DNA of 64,000 bases from Streptomonospora sp. PA3 (lineage in GTDB: Bacteria; Actinomycetota; Actinomycetes; Streptosporangiales; Streptosporangiaceae), in assembly GCF_009728995.1 (NCBI RefSeq), contig NZ_VTZW01000009.1, positions 250,501-314,500 on the forward strand, read 5' to 3'. The position numbers were made by a program, and so were the translations under genes. Numbering within the stretch: position 1 is the first letter of the stretch; each line of letters opens with the position of its first letter. Below, piece by piece: positions 8,586 through 16,995 of this stretch. Under the pieces are notes generated by a model that worked only from the letters and a program-made list of their open reading frames with translations, was not told the DNA's origin and searched no databases.

Positions 8586-9362
8586 ATGCCGGCGCATCTC
8601 GGACTCGACGACTACATCTCGGTGATCGAGCGCAGCGGAGCCGCGCTGCGCAGTGCCGCCGAGCGCGCCGGGCCCGGCGCCCGCGTCCCGACGTGCCCCG
8701 ACTGGAGGGTGGCCGACCTCGTCGCGCACCAGGGAATGGTGCACCGGTGGGCGGCCGCCCACCTGCGCGGCGACTCCGCGCACGACTCCGGGCATTCCCA
8801 CGCCGAAGGACTGGCGGCGCCCGATCCGCTCGGCTGGTTGCGCGCCGGCCTCGACGCGCTGGTCGAGACTCTGCGGGAGACCGCGGACGACGCGGAGGCG
8901 GCCGTGTTCCTGCGCGACGCGCCGCGGCCGCGGCTGTTCTGGGCGCGCCGGCAGGCGCACGAGACCACGGTGCACAGCGTCGACGCCCTCGCAGCGGCGC
9001 TGGGCACCCCGCCCGCGCCCGCCGACACCTCGATCGCGCCGGCGCTGGCCGCCGACGGGATCGACGAGCTCCTGTGCGGCTTCCTGCCGCGCGCAAAGAG
9101 TCGTCTGCGATCCGCCGAGCCGCGCCGCATCCTGGTGCGGACCGCCGACACCGGGCACGCGTGGTCGCTGCGCGTGAGCGAGGATCCTGTGGTCACCGAG
9201 GTCGGCGCGGCGGGCACCGCGGAGTCCCCCGACGCGGTTTTCGGCGGCACGGCGGTACAGCTCTACCTCGCCCTCTGGAACCGCAGCGCCGAAGCCGAGG
9301 TCGACGGCCTGCCCGAACTGCTGGAGCAGTGGCGCACCCAGGTGCGCGTCGAGTGGGGCTGA
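8586..9362 (+). CDS. Maleylpyruvate isomerase-family (DinB-fold, mycothiol-type) protein
   Basis: 258-residue protein of the actinobacterial TIGR03083 family. The N-terminal DinB-like four-helix bundle carries VPTCPDWRVADLVAHQG (residues ~35-51), the hallmark of mycothiol-dependent maleylpyruvate isomerase relatives with a metal-ligand His. A second conserved His motif is found in RRQAHETTVHSVDALAAA (~122-139). The C-terminal part is the MDMPI_C-type domain. Most members are predicted thiol-dependent enzymes without known substrates. Mycothiol use is family knowledge, not shown here. Transcribed divergently from the DUF4037 gene. Confidence 0.85.
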   Translation: MPAHLGLDDYISVIERSGAALRSAAERAGPGARVPTCPDWRVADLVAHQGMVHRWAAAHLRGDSAHDSGHSHAEGLAAPDPLGWLRAGLDALVETLRETADDAEAAVFLRDAPRPRLFWARRQAHETTVHSVDALAAALGTPPAPADTSIAPALAADGIDELLCGFLPRAKSRLRSAEPRRILVRTADTGHAWSLRVSEDPVVTEVGAAGTAESPDAVFGGTAVQLYLALWNRSAEAEVDGLPELLEQWRTQVRVEWG

Positions 9363-9489
9363 CCCGGCACCGTGCGGCCGCCGCCGGGGCGAACGGGCCG
9401 AGTGCGCCCGGAGCGGTCGGCCCGATCCCGGTCCCCTGCCGTCCGAGCGCGGCCCCGGGTCACCCGGCCCGCACCACGTTCTCGGATCC

Positions 9490-10491
9490 TCACAGGGTGA
9501 GCAGGACGCTGCCGCGTTTGCGGCCGGTCTCCACGCGCTCGTGGGCCTGGCGGACGCGCTCCAACGGGTAGCGGCCGTCGACGACCGGGACCAGCCGCCC
9601 CTCCCCGGCCAGGCGGGTCAGCACGGCGAGGTCGGCGGCCCGCGCCTCCTGCGAGCGCAGGCCCGTCAACGCGAGGCGGGCCCTACGGCCGCCGGGGGCC
9701 GCGGTCAGCAGGGAGTGCAGCAGGATCCCCGCGCCGGGTCCGGTGGTGAGATAGGCGCCGCCCGGCTTCAGAAGGCGGCGGCAGCGCGCGTAGGAGCTCT
9801 TGCCGACCGCGTCGAATACGACGTCGAAGCGCCTGTTCAGCCGGGTGAATTCGGTGCTCGTGTAGTCGACGACCTCGCCGGCCCCCAGTGAGGCGACGAG
9901 CTCGGCGTTGGCGCCGCTGCACACGCCGGTCACCCGCGCGCCGAAGTGGGCGGCGAGCTGGACGGCCGCACCGCCGACGGCTCCGGAGGCTCCGTTGACC
10001 AGGATGCTCTGCCCCGGCTCCAGGCGAGCGTGGTCGCGGACGAAGGGCAGCGCGGTCAGGCCGCCGTCGGCGACGGCGGCGGCGGTCTCGCCGCTCATGC
10101 CGGCGGGCCTGGCGACGGCGCCGGCCGCGCGGACGCGGGCGTATCGGGCGTGTGCGCCGAGCGCGGCGCCGGTCTCGGCGATCACCTCGTCGCCGACCGA
10201 GAAGGCGGTGACACCGCCGCCGACCTGGGCGACCTCGCCGACGACGAGCCCGCCCAGGATCGGGTTGCGCGGCCGGAGCAGGCCGAACGCGAGCCGAGCG
10301 GTGGCGGGGTCGGCGGAGCGCGCGGCGCAGTCGGTCGGCGTGACGGCGCTGAAGCGCACCCGCACCTGCAGCTCGCCCTCGCCGGCGCTGGGCCGGGGGA
10401 CGTCGCGGATCCGCAGCGTTTCGGGCGGCCCGTAGCGGGGGCAGACGGCGGCCTGCATGGTGGCAGCGGGCGCGGAGAGCTGTTCCGGCAT
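9490..10491 (-). CDS. Zinc-independent MDR-family alcohol dehydrogenase / quinone oxidoreductase
   Basis: 333-residue medium-chain dehydrogenase/reductase. The N-terminal GroES-like domain includes GGLVVGEVAQVGGGVTAFSVGDEV. The Rossmann domain starts ILVNGASGAVGGAAVQLAA (residues ~163-181), the NADPH-preferring AxGxxG-type pattern of quinone oxidoreductases. No Cys/His zinc set is present, so it should reduce quinones or enones with NADPH. It ends convergently with the gene at 8586. A 75-base gap separates its start from the small XRE regulator on the same strand, so read-through from that operon is possible. Confidence 0.86.
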   Translation of the reverse strand: MPEQLSAPAATMQAAVCPRYGPPETLRIRDVPRPSAGEGELQVRVRFSAVTPTDCAARSADPATARLAFGLLRPRNPILGGLVVGEVAQVGGGVTAFSVGDEVIAETGAALGAHARYARVRAAGAVARPAGMSGETAAAVADGGLTALPFVRDHARLEPGQSILVNGASGAVGGAAVQLAAHFGARVTGVCSGANAELVASLGAGEVVDYTSTEFTRLNRRFDVVFDAVGKSSYARCRRLLKPGGAYLTTGPGAGILLHSLLTAAPGGRRARLALTGLRSQEARAADLAVLTRLAGEGRLVPVVDGRYPLERVRQAHERVETGRKRGSVLLTL

Positions 10492-10566
10492 GGACGTGCC
10501 TCTCTGTCGGCGAACGGTACGGCGGACGGCCCACGGCGGGCGCGCGGCGGGATCCGCCGGTGGCCG

Positions 10567-10797
10567 TCAGCCGCCGTCAGGGGTTTCGGGATAGTGGAAG
10601 ACGTCCTCGACCCGGACGCCGAAGACCCGCGCGATCTGGAAGGCCACCTCCAGCGAGGGCGAGTAGCGGCCCTGCTCGATGGCGATCACGGTCTGGCGGG
10701 TGACGCCGATGCGTTCGGCCAGCGCCGCCTGGGTCATCTCACCGCGGGCGAACCGCAGGGACCGGATGGAGTTGGTGACTCGTGTGGACTTGGCCAT
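10567..10797 (-). CDS. Small XRE-type transcriptional regulator
   Basis: 76-residue protein that is almost only a Cro/C1 helix-turn-helix: MTQAALAERIGVTRQTVIAIEQG (residues ~21-43) plus YSPSLEVAFQIARVFGVRVEDVF. This is the YozG/YgzD-like group, frequently encoded with a small membrane protein. It starts three bases after the stop of the DUF2178-like gene, so the two form an operon. The likely target is the inverted repeat at 11227-11276, within the operon's own promoter, giving autoregulation (inference). Confidence 0.88.
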   Translation of the reverse strand: MAKSTRVTNSIRSLRFARGEMTQAALAERIGVTRQTVIAIEQGRYSPSLEVAFQIARVFGVRVEDVFHYPETPDGG

Positions 10798-10800
10798 ACC

Positions 10801-11202
10801 TCAAAAGCCCCGGCGGTAGGCGACGATCTTCACCGCCGACGAGGTGAGGGCGTTCAGCACGAAGGCCAGGTAGAGCGTGTTGGCGATCCAGAAGTGCGGG
10901 ACCGCCGCCATGGTCAGGGCCAGCGCCGCCGCCGCAACGCCCGCCAGTACGTAGAAGCCGATGTGCTCGCCGCGCCGGTGGATCTCGGCGTCGCGCTCGT
11001 CCCTGCGCTCGGTGCCGCGCGGGGTGAGGAGCATGTTCAGCACGAGCCCGGCGCCGATCGCTGCGAGCATCGGGACCACATAGTCGTAGTCCGGCGCCGC
11101 GCCCGCCATCCGCGCCAGGACGACCGCGAAGTAGACCGCGGGAACGGCCAGGGCGACCGCCGCGTAGCTCCACACGCGCTTCTCCTCGAGTGACAACGCC
11201 AT
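10801..11202 (-). CDS. DUF2178-like four-helix membrane protein
   Basis: 133-residue integral membrane protein with four predicted membrane segments at roughly residues 10-30, 40-60, 80-100 and 105-125. The second pair is separated by a charged loop GTERRDERDAEIHRRGEHIG that matches the DUF2178 family signature. Function is unknown; homologues are generally paired with a small XRE regulator as here. The start is ATG at 11200-11202, downstream of a clear minus-strand promoter at 11243-11271. Confidence 0.8.
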   Translation of the reverse strand: MALSLEEKRVWSYAAVALAVPAVYFAVVLARMAGAAPDYDYVVPMLAAIGAGLVLNMLLTPRGTERRDERDAEIHRRGEHIGFYVLAGVAAAALALTMAAVPHFWIANTLYLAFVLNALTSSAVKIVAYRRGF

Positions 11203-11226
11203 CGCCCCGCCTCGGTCGGTGTAAAG

Positions 11227-11276
11227 AACCTTTGACATGCCCAATGTAAAGCGGGCTCGACACGATGTCAAAGGTT
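11227..11276 (-). promoter_or_regulatory. Promoter and 12-bp inverted-repeat operator of the membrane/XRE operon
   Basis: On the minus strand TTGACA (11271-11266) and TACATT (11248-11243) are separated by exactly 17 bases, a near-consensus sigma-70-type promoter for the gene at 11202. Perfect 12-bp arms AACCTTTGACAT (11227-11238) and ATGTCAAAGGTT (11265-11276) flank it, one covering the -35 and the other the expected transcription start. This fits repression by the operon's XRE protein. The stop codon of the upstream monooxygenase gene (11268-11270) lies inside the -35 arm. Confidence 0.72.
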
Positions 11277-12548
11277 TTTGACGTCTCCTTGCTCGGCATA
11301 CGGCGGCCGCCGGTCCTGTGCCGGGCGGGAGGGGCGGCGGGCGAAGGCGGGGGCCCGCTCGGGGCGGACGCCCACGCCGATCAGGTACGCCGGTACGGCC
11401 GACAACTGCGGCACCGCCTTGAGCGCGGCCAGGAGCGGCTTGGGCGGTGCGACGTCGCGGCCCGCCAGGAGCGGCGCCAGCAGCCGCCGGTGCAAGGCAC
11501 GCTGCACGCCCTGCACGACCGCGGTCGGCAGCAGGCGCCGGCGGCGGACGGCGCCGAGCCTGCGGCGGGTGGCCCGGTGATCCTTCAGCGGTGCGGCGAG
11601 CAGGGCCGCGGTGGCCACGGCGTCCTGGACGGCGAGGTTGATGCCCACACCGCCGACCGGCGACATGGCGTGTGCGGCGTCGCCGATGCACAGCAGACCC
11701 TCGGTGTGCCAGCGGCGCAGCCGGTCCACCCGCACGTCCAGGTGCTTGACCTCGTCCATGGACGCCAGCTCGCCGACGGTGTCGGCCAGTTCCGGCATCA
11801 GCTCGGCGATGTCGCGGCGCAACTCCTCGATCCCGCGGGCGCGCAGTTCGGCGTCGGTGCCCTTGCGGCCCAGGTATGCCAGCTGGATGTAGCCCGTCCG
11901 GGGAATGGGGACGATGAACCGGCGGGGACCGGTGCGCGCGGTCAGCGCCGCAGGGGCGGTGCCGCGGACGGGCACGCGCAGCCACCAGACGTCGAAGGCC
12001 ACCGGGAACTCCCGCAGCGGCAGGCCGGACTCGGCGCGCGCCATCGACTCGCGGCCGTCGCAGGCCACGGTCAGCTCGGCGCGCAGTTCGCCGGGGCCGT
12101 CGGGGCCCGCGTAGCGCACGCCCGCGACACGGCCGTTCTCCCGCAGCAGGCCCGTGGCTTCGGTGCTCATGTGCAGCGTGAATGCGGGCTCGTCCCGGCC
12201 GGCTTCGGCGAGCAGGTTGAGCAGGTCCCACTGCGGCACCATCGCGATGTAGGGGTGGCGCAGCCGCAGGCGGCCGAAGTCGGCGACGGTCAGCTGCCGT
12301 CCCGCACCGATGTCGACGCCCCCGCGGTCGATCCTGCTCTGGGGCAGCGCGGCGAAGCGCTCGCCCAGGCCCAGGTCGTCCAGTAGATCCAGGGTGCTGG
12401 GGTGGACGGTGTCGCCGCGGAAGTCGCGCAGGAAATCGGCGTGCTTCTCCAGCACCGTGACCTGCACACCGGCGCGCGCCAGCAGCAGGCCGAGCATCAT
12501 CCCGGCCGGTCCGCCGCCGATGATCGCGCAGGTGGTCTTCTCGCTCAT
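11268..12548 (-). CDS. FAD-dependent aromatic-type monooxygenase
   Basis: 426-residue flavoprotein of the PheA/TfdB-UbiH superfamily. The N-terminal dinucleotide-binding motif is CAIIGGGPAGMMLGLLLARAG (with the GxGxxG Gly triad), the second FAD/NADPH motif is TVACDGRESMARAESG with the DG pair, and the third is LCIGDAAHAMSPVGGVGINLAVQDA (GD motif). Such enzymes hydroxylate aromatic or polyketide substrates using NAD(P)H and O2. ATG at 12546-12548 follows GAGGGAG. It is divergent from a TetR gene and is the probable target of that repressor. Its stop codon overlaps the next operon's promoter, which implies transcription of the two units may interfere. Confidence 0.9.
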   Translation of the reverse strand: MSEKTTCAIIGGGPAGMMLGLLLARAGVQVTVLEKHADFLRDFRGDTVHPSTLDLLDDLGLGERFAALPQSRIDRGGVDIGAGRQLTVADFGRLRLRHPYIAMVPQWDLLNLLAEAGRDEPAFTLHMSTEATGLLRENGRVAGVRYAGPDGPGELRAELTVACDGRESMARAESGLPLREFPVAFDVWWLRVPVRGTAPAALTARTGPRRFIVPIPRTGYIQLAYLGRKGTDAELRARGIEELRRDIAELMPELADTVGELASMDEVKHLDVRVDRLRRWHTEGLLCIGDAAHAMSPVGGVGINLAVQDAVATAALLAAPLKDHRATRRRLGAVRRRRLLPTAVVQGVQRALHRRLLAPLLAGRDVAPPKPLLAALKAVPQLSAVPAYLIGVGVRPERAPAFARRPSRPAQDRRPPYAEQGDVKNL

Positions 12549-12623
12549 CGCTGAACTCCCTCGTCCTCGATGCGGGGGCGTGCGCGGTCCTCCGTGTGCG
12601 GCACCGGCGGACCCGACTCCCTG

Positions 12624-12764
12624 ATTCCACAAATGTAGAATTCCCCGTGTGTAGATGTCAACGGGTGTGGAATTACGGGAGCGGCGACCCGGATCGGCCG
12701 AGCGGCAGTCGGGGCCGGCGGCCGGCAGACCGGCCGACCCGCGTCGCCGCCATAGAATTCCCCG
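12624..12764. promoter_or_regulatory. Divergent promoter region of monooxygenase and TetR genes with repeats
   Basis: Minus-strand TTGACA (12661-12656) and TACATT (12637-12632) with an 18-base spacer form the probable monooxygenase promoter. The perfect 8-bp inverted repeat ATTCCACA / TGTGGAAT (12624-12631 and 12666-12673) encloses it. A 12-base direct repeat TAGAATTCCCCG occurs at 12636-12647 and 12753-12764. The second copy supplies a TAGAAT -10-like box upstream of the TetR gene. These are plausible TetR operators controlling both directions. Confidence 0.6.
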
Positions 12765-12791
12765 GACATGGAGATAGTTGGGAGGGGTGCG

Positions 12792-13439
12792 ATGACCACG
12801 GGCAACGCTGACGGCGTCGACCGACGGCCCGGCGGGCGCAGGCCCGGCCAGAGCGGTACCAAGGACGCGATCCTCGTCGCCGCGCGCGAGCAGTTCGCCG
12901 CCAAGGGCTACGCGGGCGCCACCTTCCGCGGTATCGCGGCCGAGGCCGGAGTCGACCCCGCCCTGGTGCGGCACTTCTACGGGACCAAGGACCAGCTCTT
13001 CGCCGCCACGCTGCACATGCCCCCCGAAGTGCTGGAACGCCTCCACGAGGCCCTCGACGGCCCCCTCGGCGAGCTGGGCGAGGCGTTCGCCCGCGCGTAC
13101 CTGGGACTGTGGGAGGACCCCGAGACCGGTGCCGCGCTGAAGGCGATGATGCGCACCGCCCTGACCACCGACGAGGCCGCCGGCCTGCTGCGGGACTTCC
13201 TGCAGGCGCGCATCGTCGAGCGGGTCGCCGCACAGCTGGGCGGCGACCGGACCCGGCTGAGGGCCGTGCTGGCGGCCACGCACGTCGTCGGAACGGCCGT
13301 GGCCCGCCACGTGGTGCGGGTGGAACCGATCGCGTCCCTGCCCTTCGACGACCTGGTGGCGCTGCTGGGCCCCAACCTCCAGCGCTACCTCACCGGCGAC
13401 CTGCCGGACCTGCCCGGCGCGCACCCCCAGCACCCCTGA
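12792..13439 (+). CDS. TetR-family repressor
   Basis: 215-residue TetR protein. After a Gly/Arg-rich leader, the DNA-binding domain spans residues ~22-70: AILVAAREQFAAKGYAGATF then IAAEAGVDPALVRHFYGTKD with the typical H-Y-F turn. The C-terminal half is a helical ligand-binding/dimerisation domain of the TetR_C_17-like type. ATG 12792 is preceded by GGGAGGGG; an upstream ATG at 12768 lacks a ribosome site. Divergent from the FAD monooxygenase, so ligand-relieved repression of that gene is the simplest role. Confidence 0.88.
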   Translation: MTTGNADGVDRRPGGRRPGQSGTKDAILVAAREQFAAKGYAGATFRGIAAEAGVDPALVRHFYGTKDQLFAATLHMPPEVLERLHEALDGPLGELGEAFARAYLGLWEDPETGAALKAMMRTALTTDEAAGLLRDFLQARIVERVAAQLGGDRTRLRAVLAATHVVGTAVARHVVRVEPIASLPFDDLVALLGPNLQRYLTGDLPDLPGAHPQHP

Positions 13440-13579
13440 CCGCCGCCCGGCGCGCCACCGAGGACGTCATCCTTCGAGGTAGCGCAGAATCGCCGGGTGG
13501 ACCGTTGCCGACATGGCCGCGCCCCGGCGGGTTCCGGCGCAGCGCGTGCGGCCGCCCGCACCCGCCGGGGCCGCACTCA

Positions 13580-14557
13580 TCACGTGCGGGACCCGTGCCG
13601 GGGCGCGCGCCGACCGGACTCCGGCCGGTCGGTGTCGGTGCCGGTGTCACCGCCGGTCGGCAGCAGGAGCCGCTCCACCACCAGGATCACGACCACGAGC
13701 GCGAAACCGGCGGCCATGAGCGCCGTCGTCGAGGCCACGTCCGTGGTCGGAGCGAGCAGCGAGCGGTCGGACTCCTCGGCCCAGGGTTGCCACGGCCACA
13801 GCGCCCGCAGCGCACCGGCCATGACACCGGTGATGACCACCAGCGTGATCTTGCGGTGGTGCTCCAGCAGCCACTGGAGCAGCTTCACGAACAGCGCCAG
13901 TCCGATGACGGCTCCCGCGGCGAACATGCCGAGGTAGCCGAAGTCGCGATCGTTCACGGCGGCCAGCGTGGGCTCGTAGAGCCCCAGCGCCTGCAAGGTG
14001 AACGCCCCGGAGACGCCGGGCAGCACGAGCGCCGAGACGCCCAGGGCCGCGGCGCCCGAAACCGCCAGCGGGGCGGGGTCCGTCTCGGTGGCCGGCAGTC
14101 CCGTCAGGAGGAAGGCCGCGACCGCGGCCGCCGCGGCCAGCAGGTAGTGCCGGATACGCCATCCGCCGCCGGAGTGGGAGTAGGGAACCCACAAGGAGGC
14201 CAGCACCAGGCCGAAGAACACCGCGGAGGCCTGCTGCTCGTGCTCGGTCACCACCGGCTCCAGCAGGCGGGCGGCCGCGACCACCGCCAGGACCATGCCG
14301 ATCAGCACGGCGATCACCACCGCCCAGGAGACCCGGCCGAACTCGCGCCCGGCACGGACCGTTCCCCTGCCGCGCACCAGGTCGGCGGCGCCCACGGCGA
14401 CACCGGTGACCACGTGCCCGGCGGAGGTCATGAGCCGTTCATAGACCCCCGTGATGAGGGCGATGGTGCCGCCGCTGACGCCCGGGATGACTTCGGCGGT
14501 ACCGATCAGGGCGCCGCGCACCCCGTTCAGCAGGTGGGTGCCGATGGCTGTGGGCAT
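13580..14557 (-). CDS. DUF368 membrane protein (PopT-type undecaprenyl-phosphate transporter)
   Basis: 325-residue polytopic membrane protein with about eight to nine hydrophobic segments. The N-terminal motif GALIGTAEVIPGVSGGTIALITGVY and the mid-protein repeat VSALVLPGVSGAFTLQALGLY are the two PGVSG signatures of DUF368. DUF368 proteins (PopT) have been reported to recycle the lipid carrier undecaprenyl phosphate across the membrane in cell-envelope synthesis. ATG at 14555-14557 follows GGAGG. The C-terminal ~25 residues are hydrophilic and Arg/Thr-rich. It is convergent with the TetR gene and monocistronic. Confidence 0.85.
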   Translation of the reverse strand: MPTAIGTHLLNGVRGALIGTAEVIPGVSGGTIALITGVYERLMTSAGHVVTGVAVGAADLVRGRGTVRAGREFGRVSWAVVIAVLIGMVLAVVAAARLLEPVVTEHEQQASAVFFGLVLASLWVPYSHSGGGWRIRHYLLAAAAAVAAFLLTGLPATETDPAPLAVSGAAALGVSALVLPGVSGAFTLQALGLYEPTLAAVNDRDFGYLGMFAAGAVIGLALFVKLLQWLLEHHRKITLVVITGVMAGALRALWPWQPWAEESDRSLLAPTTDVASTTALMAAGFALVVVILVVERLLLPTGGDTGTDTDRPESGRRAPRHGSRT

Positions 14558-14877
14558 GGATCGCGCAACCTCCGTCTCGTCTGCACTGCCCCGCTCGGCG
14601 CCGCGCCGCCGCCGGAGTCCGGCCGGCGCGCACGCCGGCACGGCACGAGCGGGATCGGGAAACCGCGGGGCAGGCCGCCTCGGCGGACTCCGCCCCTGAC
14701 CACGACGCTACGGTGCCGCGGGCGGCCGTCCAATGCGGACGACCGCCCGGACATCCCGGATCTCCGCACGCCAAGGATGCGGAGATCCGCAGTGCGGACC
14801 GAGCCGGCCGGTACGCGGGTCGGGCCGAGTGCTTCCGGGAGGGAGGTGCGGGGTCGCGGAACCCCGGCGGATCCCGT
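14558..14877. other. Intergenic region upstream of the DUF368 gene
   Basis: About 320 GC-rich bases between the DUF368 start and the PepSY stop. It holds the hairpin at 14758-14788 (described separately) and presumably the DUF368 promoter nearer 14600. No gene is supported. Confidence 0.4.
14758..14788 (-). terminator. Hairpin terminator downstream of the PepSY gene
   Basis: Perfect 11-bp inverted repeat GGATCTCCGCA / TGCGGAGATCC with a nine-base loop, about 90 bases past the minus-strand PepSY stop. It lacks a T-tract, as is common for actinobacterial hairpin terminators. Confidence 0.6.
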
Positions 14878-16416
14878 CTAGGACGCGGGCGGCACCGCGG
14901 CCTCCTGCCGCGATTGGGCGTCCCCGCGCGGCGAGCCCGCGCTCGCATCGGGCGGGGGCTTCCTGCGGGCCCGCCACCCCAGGACGGCGTCCACCGCCAG
15001 GAACAGCAGCAGCGAGGCGCCCAGCAGCGGCACGGCCAGGCCGAACACCGCCGGCAGGACCACCACGCCGGCCTTGAGGGGCAGCGGCAGCGCGCGGAAG
15101 GAGCCCCGCGGGTAGGGGCGGCCCGCGCTCAGTGCCCGCGCGTGCGTCGGGCGGCGCTGCCACCACATGCGGTAGCCCATGACGATCACGGTGATCAGTC
15201 CTGCGGCGAGGGCGGTCAGCAGGAGCTGGTTGGGCAGGCCGAAGAGCACGCCCATGTGCGCGTCGATCCCCCACCGGCTGAACTTGGCCATCAGCGGGTA
15301 GTCGGCGAAGCGGACCAGGTCGACGACCTCCCCGGTGTCCGCTGCGATCGCGGCCGAGTCCACCCGCGTGGGCCAGCTGCGGTCGACCTGCTTGACCACG
15401 TAGTCGGTAGAGGCCGCATCGGGCACCACCACCTCGACGGGCCCGTCCAGCCCGGCCTCGCGCGCGCTGGCCAGCACGGCGTCCACGCCGACGCCTCCGC
15501 CGGCCGCCGGATCGGCGCCGGCGTCCGGCGAGGCCGGCGGCGGCTCCGTGGTGACCGCGGGGGTGCTCCAGGCCAGCCGCTCCCGCAGTTCGCCGATGTT
15601 CGCGCCGGCGTACTGCGACCAGGTCATGCCGGTCGCCGAGAGGAACAGCAGGCCCACCAGCAGCCACAGGCCCACGGCCCCGTGCACCGACATGGAACGG
15701 AAGCGGGCTGGGGAGCGGGTCCGGGACCGGGCGGCCGGGGACGCGCCGGGATCCTGCGACCGGGTCTGGGAGCGCTCCCGGAAGGTGCCGGCGCCCGGGA
15801 GCAGCAGACGGCGCATCCGGCCGTCCCCGCGCCAGGTGCGCGAGACCCACAGCGCGGCGCCGCCCAGCGCGACCAGCCACATCCAACTCGCCGCCAGCTC
15901 GCTGTACAGGCGCCCGGCGTCGCCCAGGTGCAGGCTGCGGTGCAGCATGTCGGTCCAGGTGCGCACGGGCAGGGCGCCGCTCGTGCCGTAGGTCTCCATC
16001 ACGCCGAGGACCTCGCCGCCGTGGGGGTCGACGAACACGGTCATCCGGTGGCTGCCCTCAAGCTCGGGCACGTCGAACAGCACCCGGGTGGAGTCCTGGT
16101 CCGTGGTGGCCGGCCGCACCGCGTCCAGCTCCGCGTCCGGAAGCTCGTCTCGGGCGATGTCGACCTGCTCCCGCAGGGGGAGGGACTCGCCGGAGGGCTC
16201 GACGCGCAGCTGCTCGGCGTAGACGACCTGCTCGATCTGCGGCGTCCACACGTACAGCAGCCCCGAGACGGCGGCGACCAGGATGAAGGGGGCGACGAAC
16301 ACCCCCGCGTAGAAGTGCAGGCGCAGGATCAGGGGGCGCAGCGCCGCCCAGGCTCCGCGCCGGGCGGATCCCGAGGGGGGCACGTCCTCTGCGGGCGTGT
16401 CGGTGTTCCGTCCCAT
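14878..16416 (-). CDS. PepSY-associated transmembrane (PepSY_TM) protein
   Basis: 512-residue inner-membrane protein of the PepSY_TM family. The first membrane helix begins LRPLILRLHFYAGVFVAPFI (residues ~26-45) with the conserved LHFYAG motif; further helices lie near 180-200, 255-275 and 395-420, and a pair near 450-485. Large extracytoplasmic segments carry PepSY folds (DPHGGEVLGVMETYG and DTGEVVDLVRFADYPLM). The FSRWGIDAHMGVLFGLPNQ motif is typical. Homologues are linked to iron/siderophore reduction or envelope functions, but no siderophore gene is adjacent. The start ATG at 16414-16416 follows GGAG. Confidence 0.87.
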   Translation of the reverse strand: MGRNTDTPAEDVPPSGSARRGAWAALRPLILRLHFYAGVFVAPFILVAAVSGLLYVWTPQIEQVVYAEQLRVEPSGESLPLREQVDIARDELPDAELDAVRPATTDQDSTRVLFDVPELEGSHRMTVFVDPHGGEVLGVMETYGTSGALPVRTWTDMLHRSLHLGDAGRLYSELAASWMWLVALGGAALWVSRTWRGDGRMRRLLLPGAGTFRERSQTRSQDPGASPAARSRTRSPARFRSMSVHGAVGLWLLVGLLFLSATGMTWSQYAGANIGELRERLAWSTPAVTTEPPPASPDAGADPAAGGGVGVDAVLASAREAGLDGPVEVVVPDAASTDYVVKQVDRSWPTRVDSAAIAADTGEVVDLVRFADYPLMAKFSRWGIDAHMGVLFGLPNQLLLTALAAGLITVIVMGYRMWWQRRPTHARALSAGRPYPRGSFRALPLPLKAGVVVLPAVFGLAVPLLGASLLLFLAVDAVLGWRARRKPPPDASAGSPRGDAQSRQEAAVPPAS

Positions 16417-16995
16417 GTGGGCCGTTCTCCTCTCATAGCCGGCGCGGGCGGCTCGGCGGCGCGCAGCGCCCCGAGCGCGGGGAGCCGCGCCGACGGTGGG
16501 GGCGGGGTTGTGCGGTGGTGGCAGACGCCGGCTTCGAAAGACCGCGTCCGCAAGCGCCGACAGCAGGCCCCGCCCCGGATCCCCGCGCACGGCGGCGGCC
16601 CCGCGCGGGGGAGAGGGCGTGGGGCATGAGGGGGTCCTGTCATGTCGGTGGGAGACCATAAGAACACGTCCCGTTACTGCGCGGCCACCCGCGACGAGGA
16701 CCCCGATACGCCCTTTTCGCGACGATTGCGAGGGGGTGACCGCCATCAGCGTCGACAGGCCCCGGAAAGTGTCCGGCCGACCCGCCGTGCCGGGATCTGT
16801 ATCCGCCGAAACCCACGGCGTGGGGCGTCCGTAACTGCCATGGGGTCTGTGTCGGCCAGGACGCCGTTCGCCGCCGGTGCCCCGCCCCCTGTCCGGGACC
16901 GGCCTGTGGACGGCCGGGATCCCCGGTCTGCGCGGCGCTATCGTGCTGTGCGCAGGCGTTCCCCCGCGCGCGATTCAATGCGAAGGCGGTTCCCC
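16417..16995. other. Divergent intergenic region, no gene recognised
   Basis: About 580 bases between the PepSY start (minus) and the DUF3592 start (plus). It is very GC-rich. Longer frames cross it but lack family similarity and ribosome sites. Promoters for both neighbours must be here. I see no clear iron-regulator box. Confidence 0.4.
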
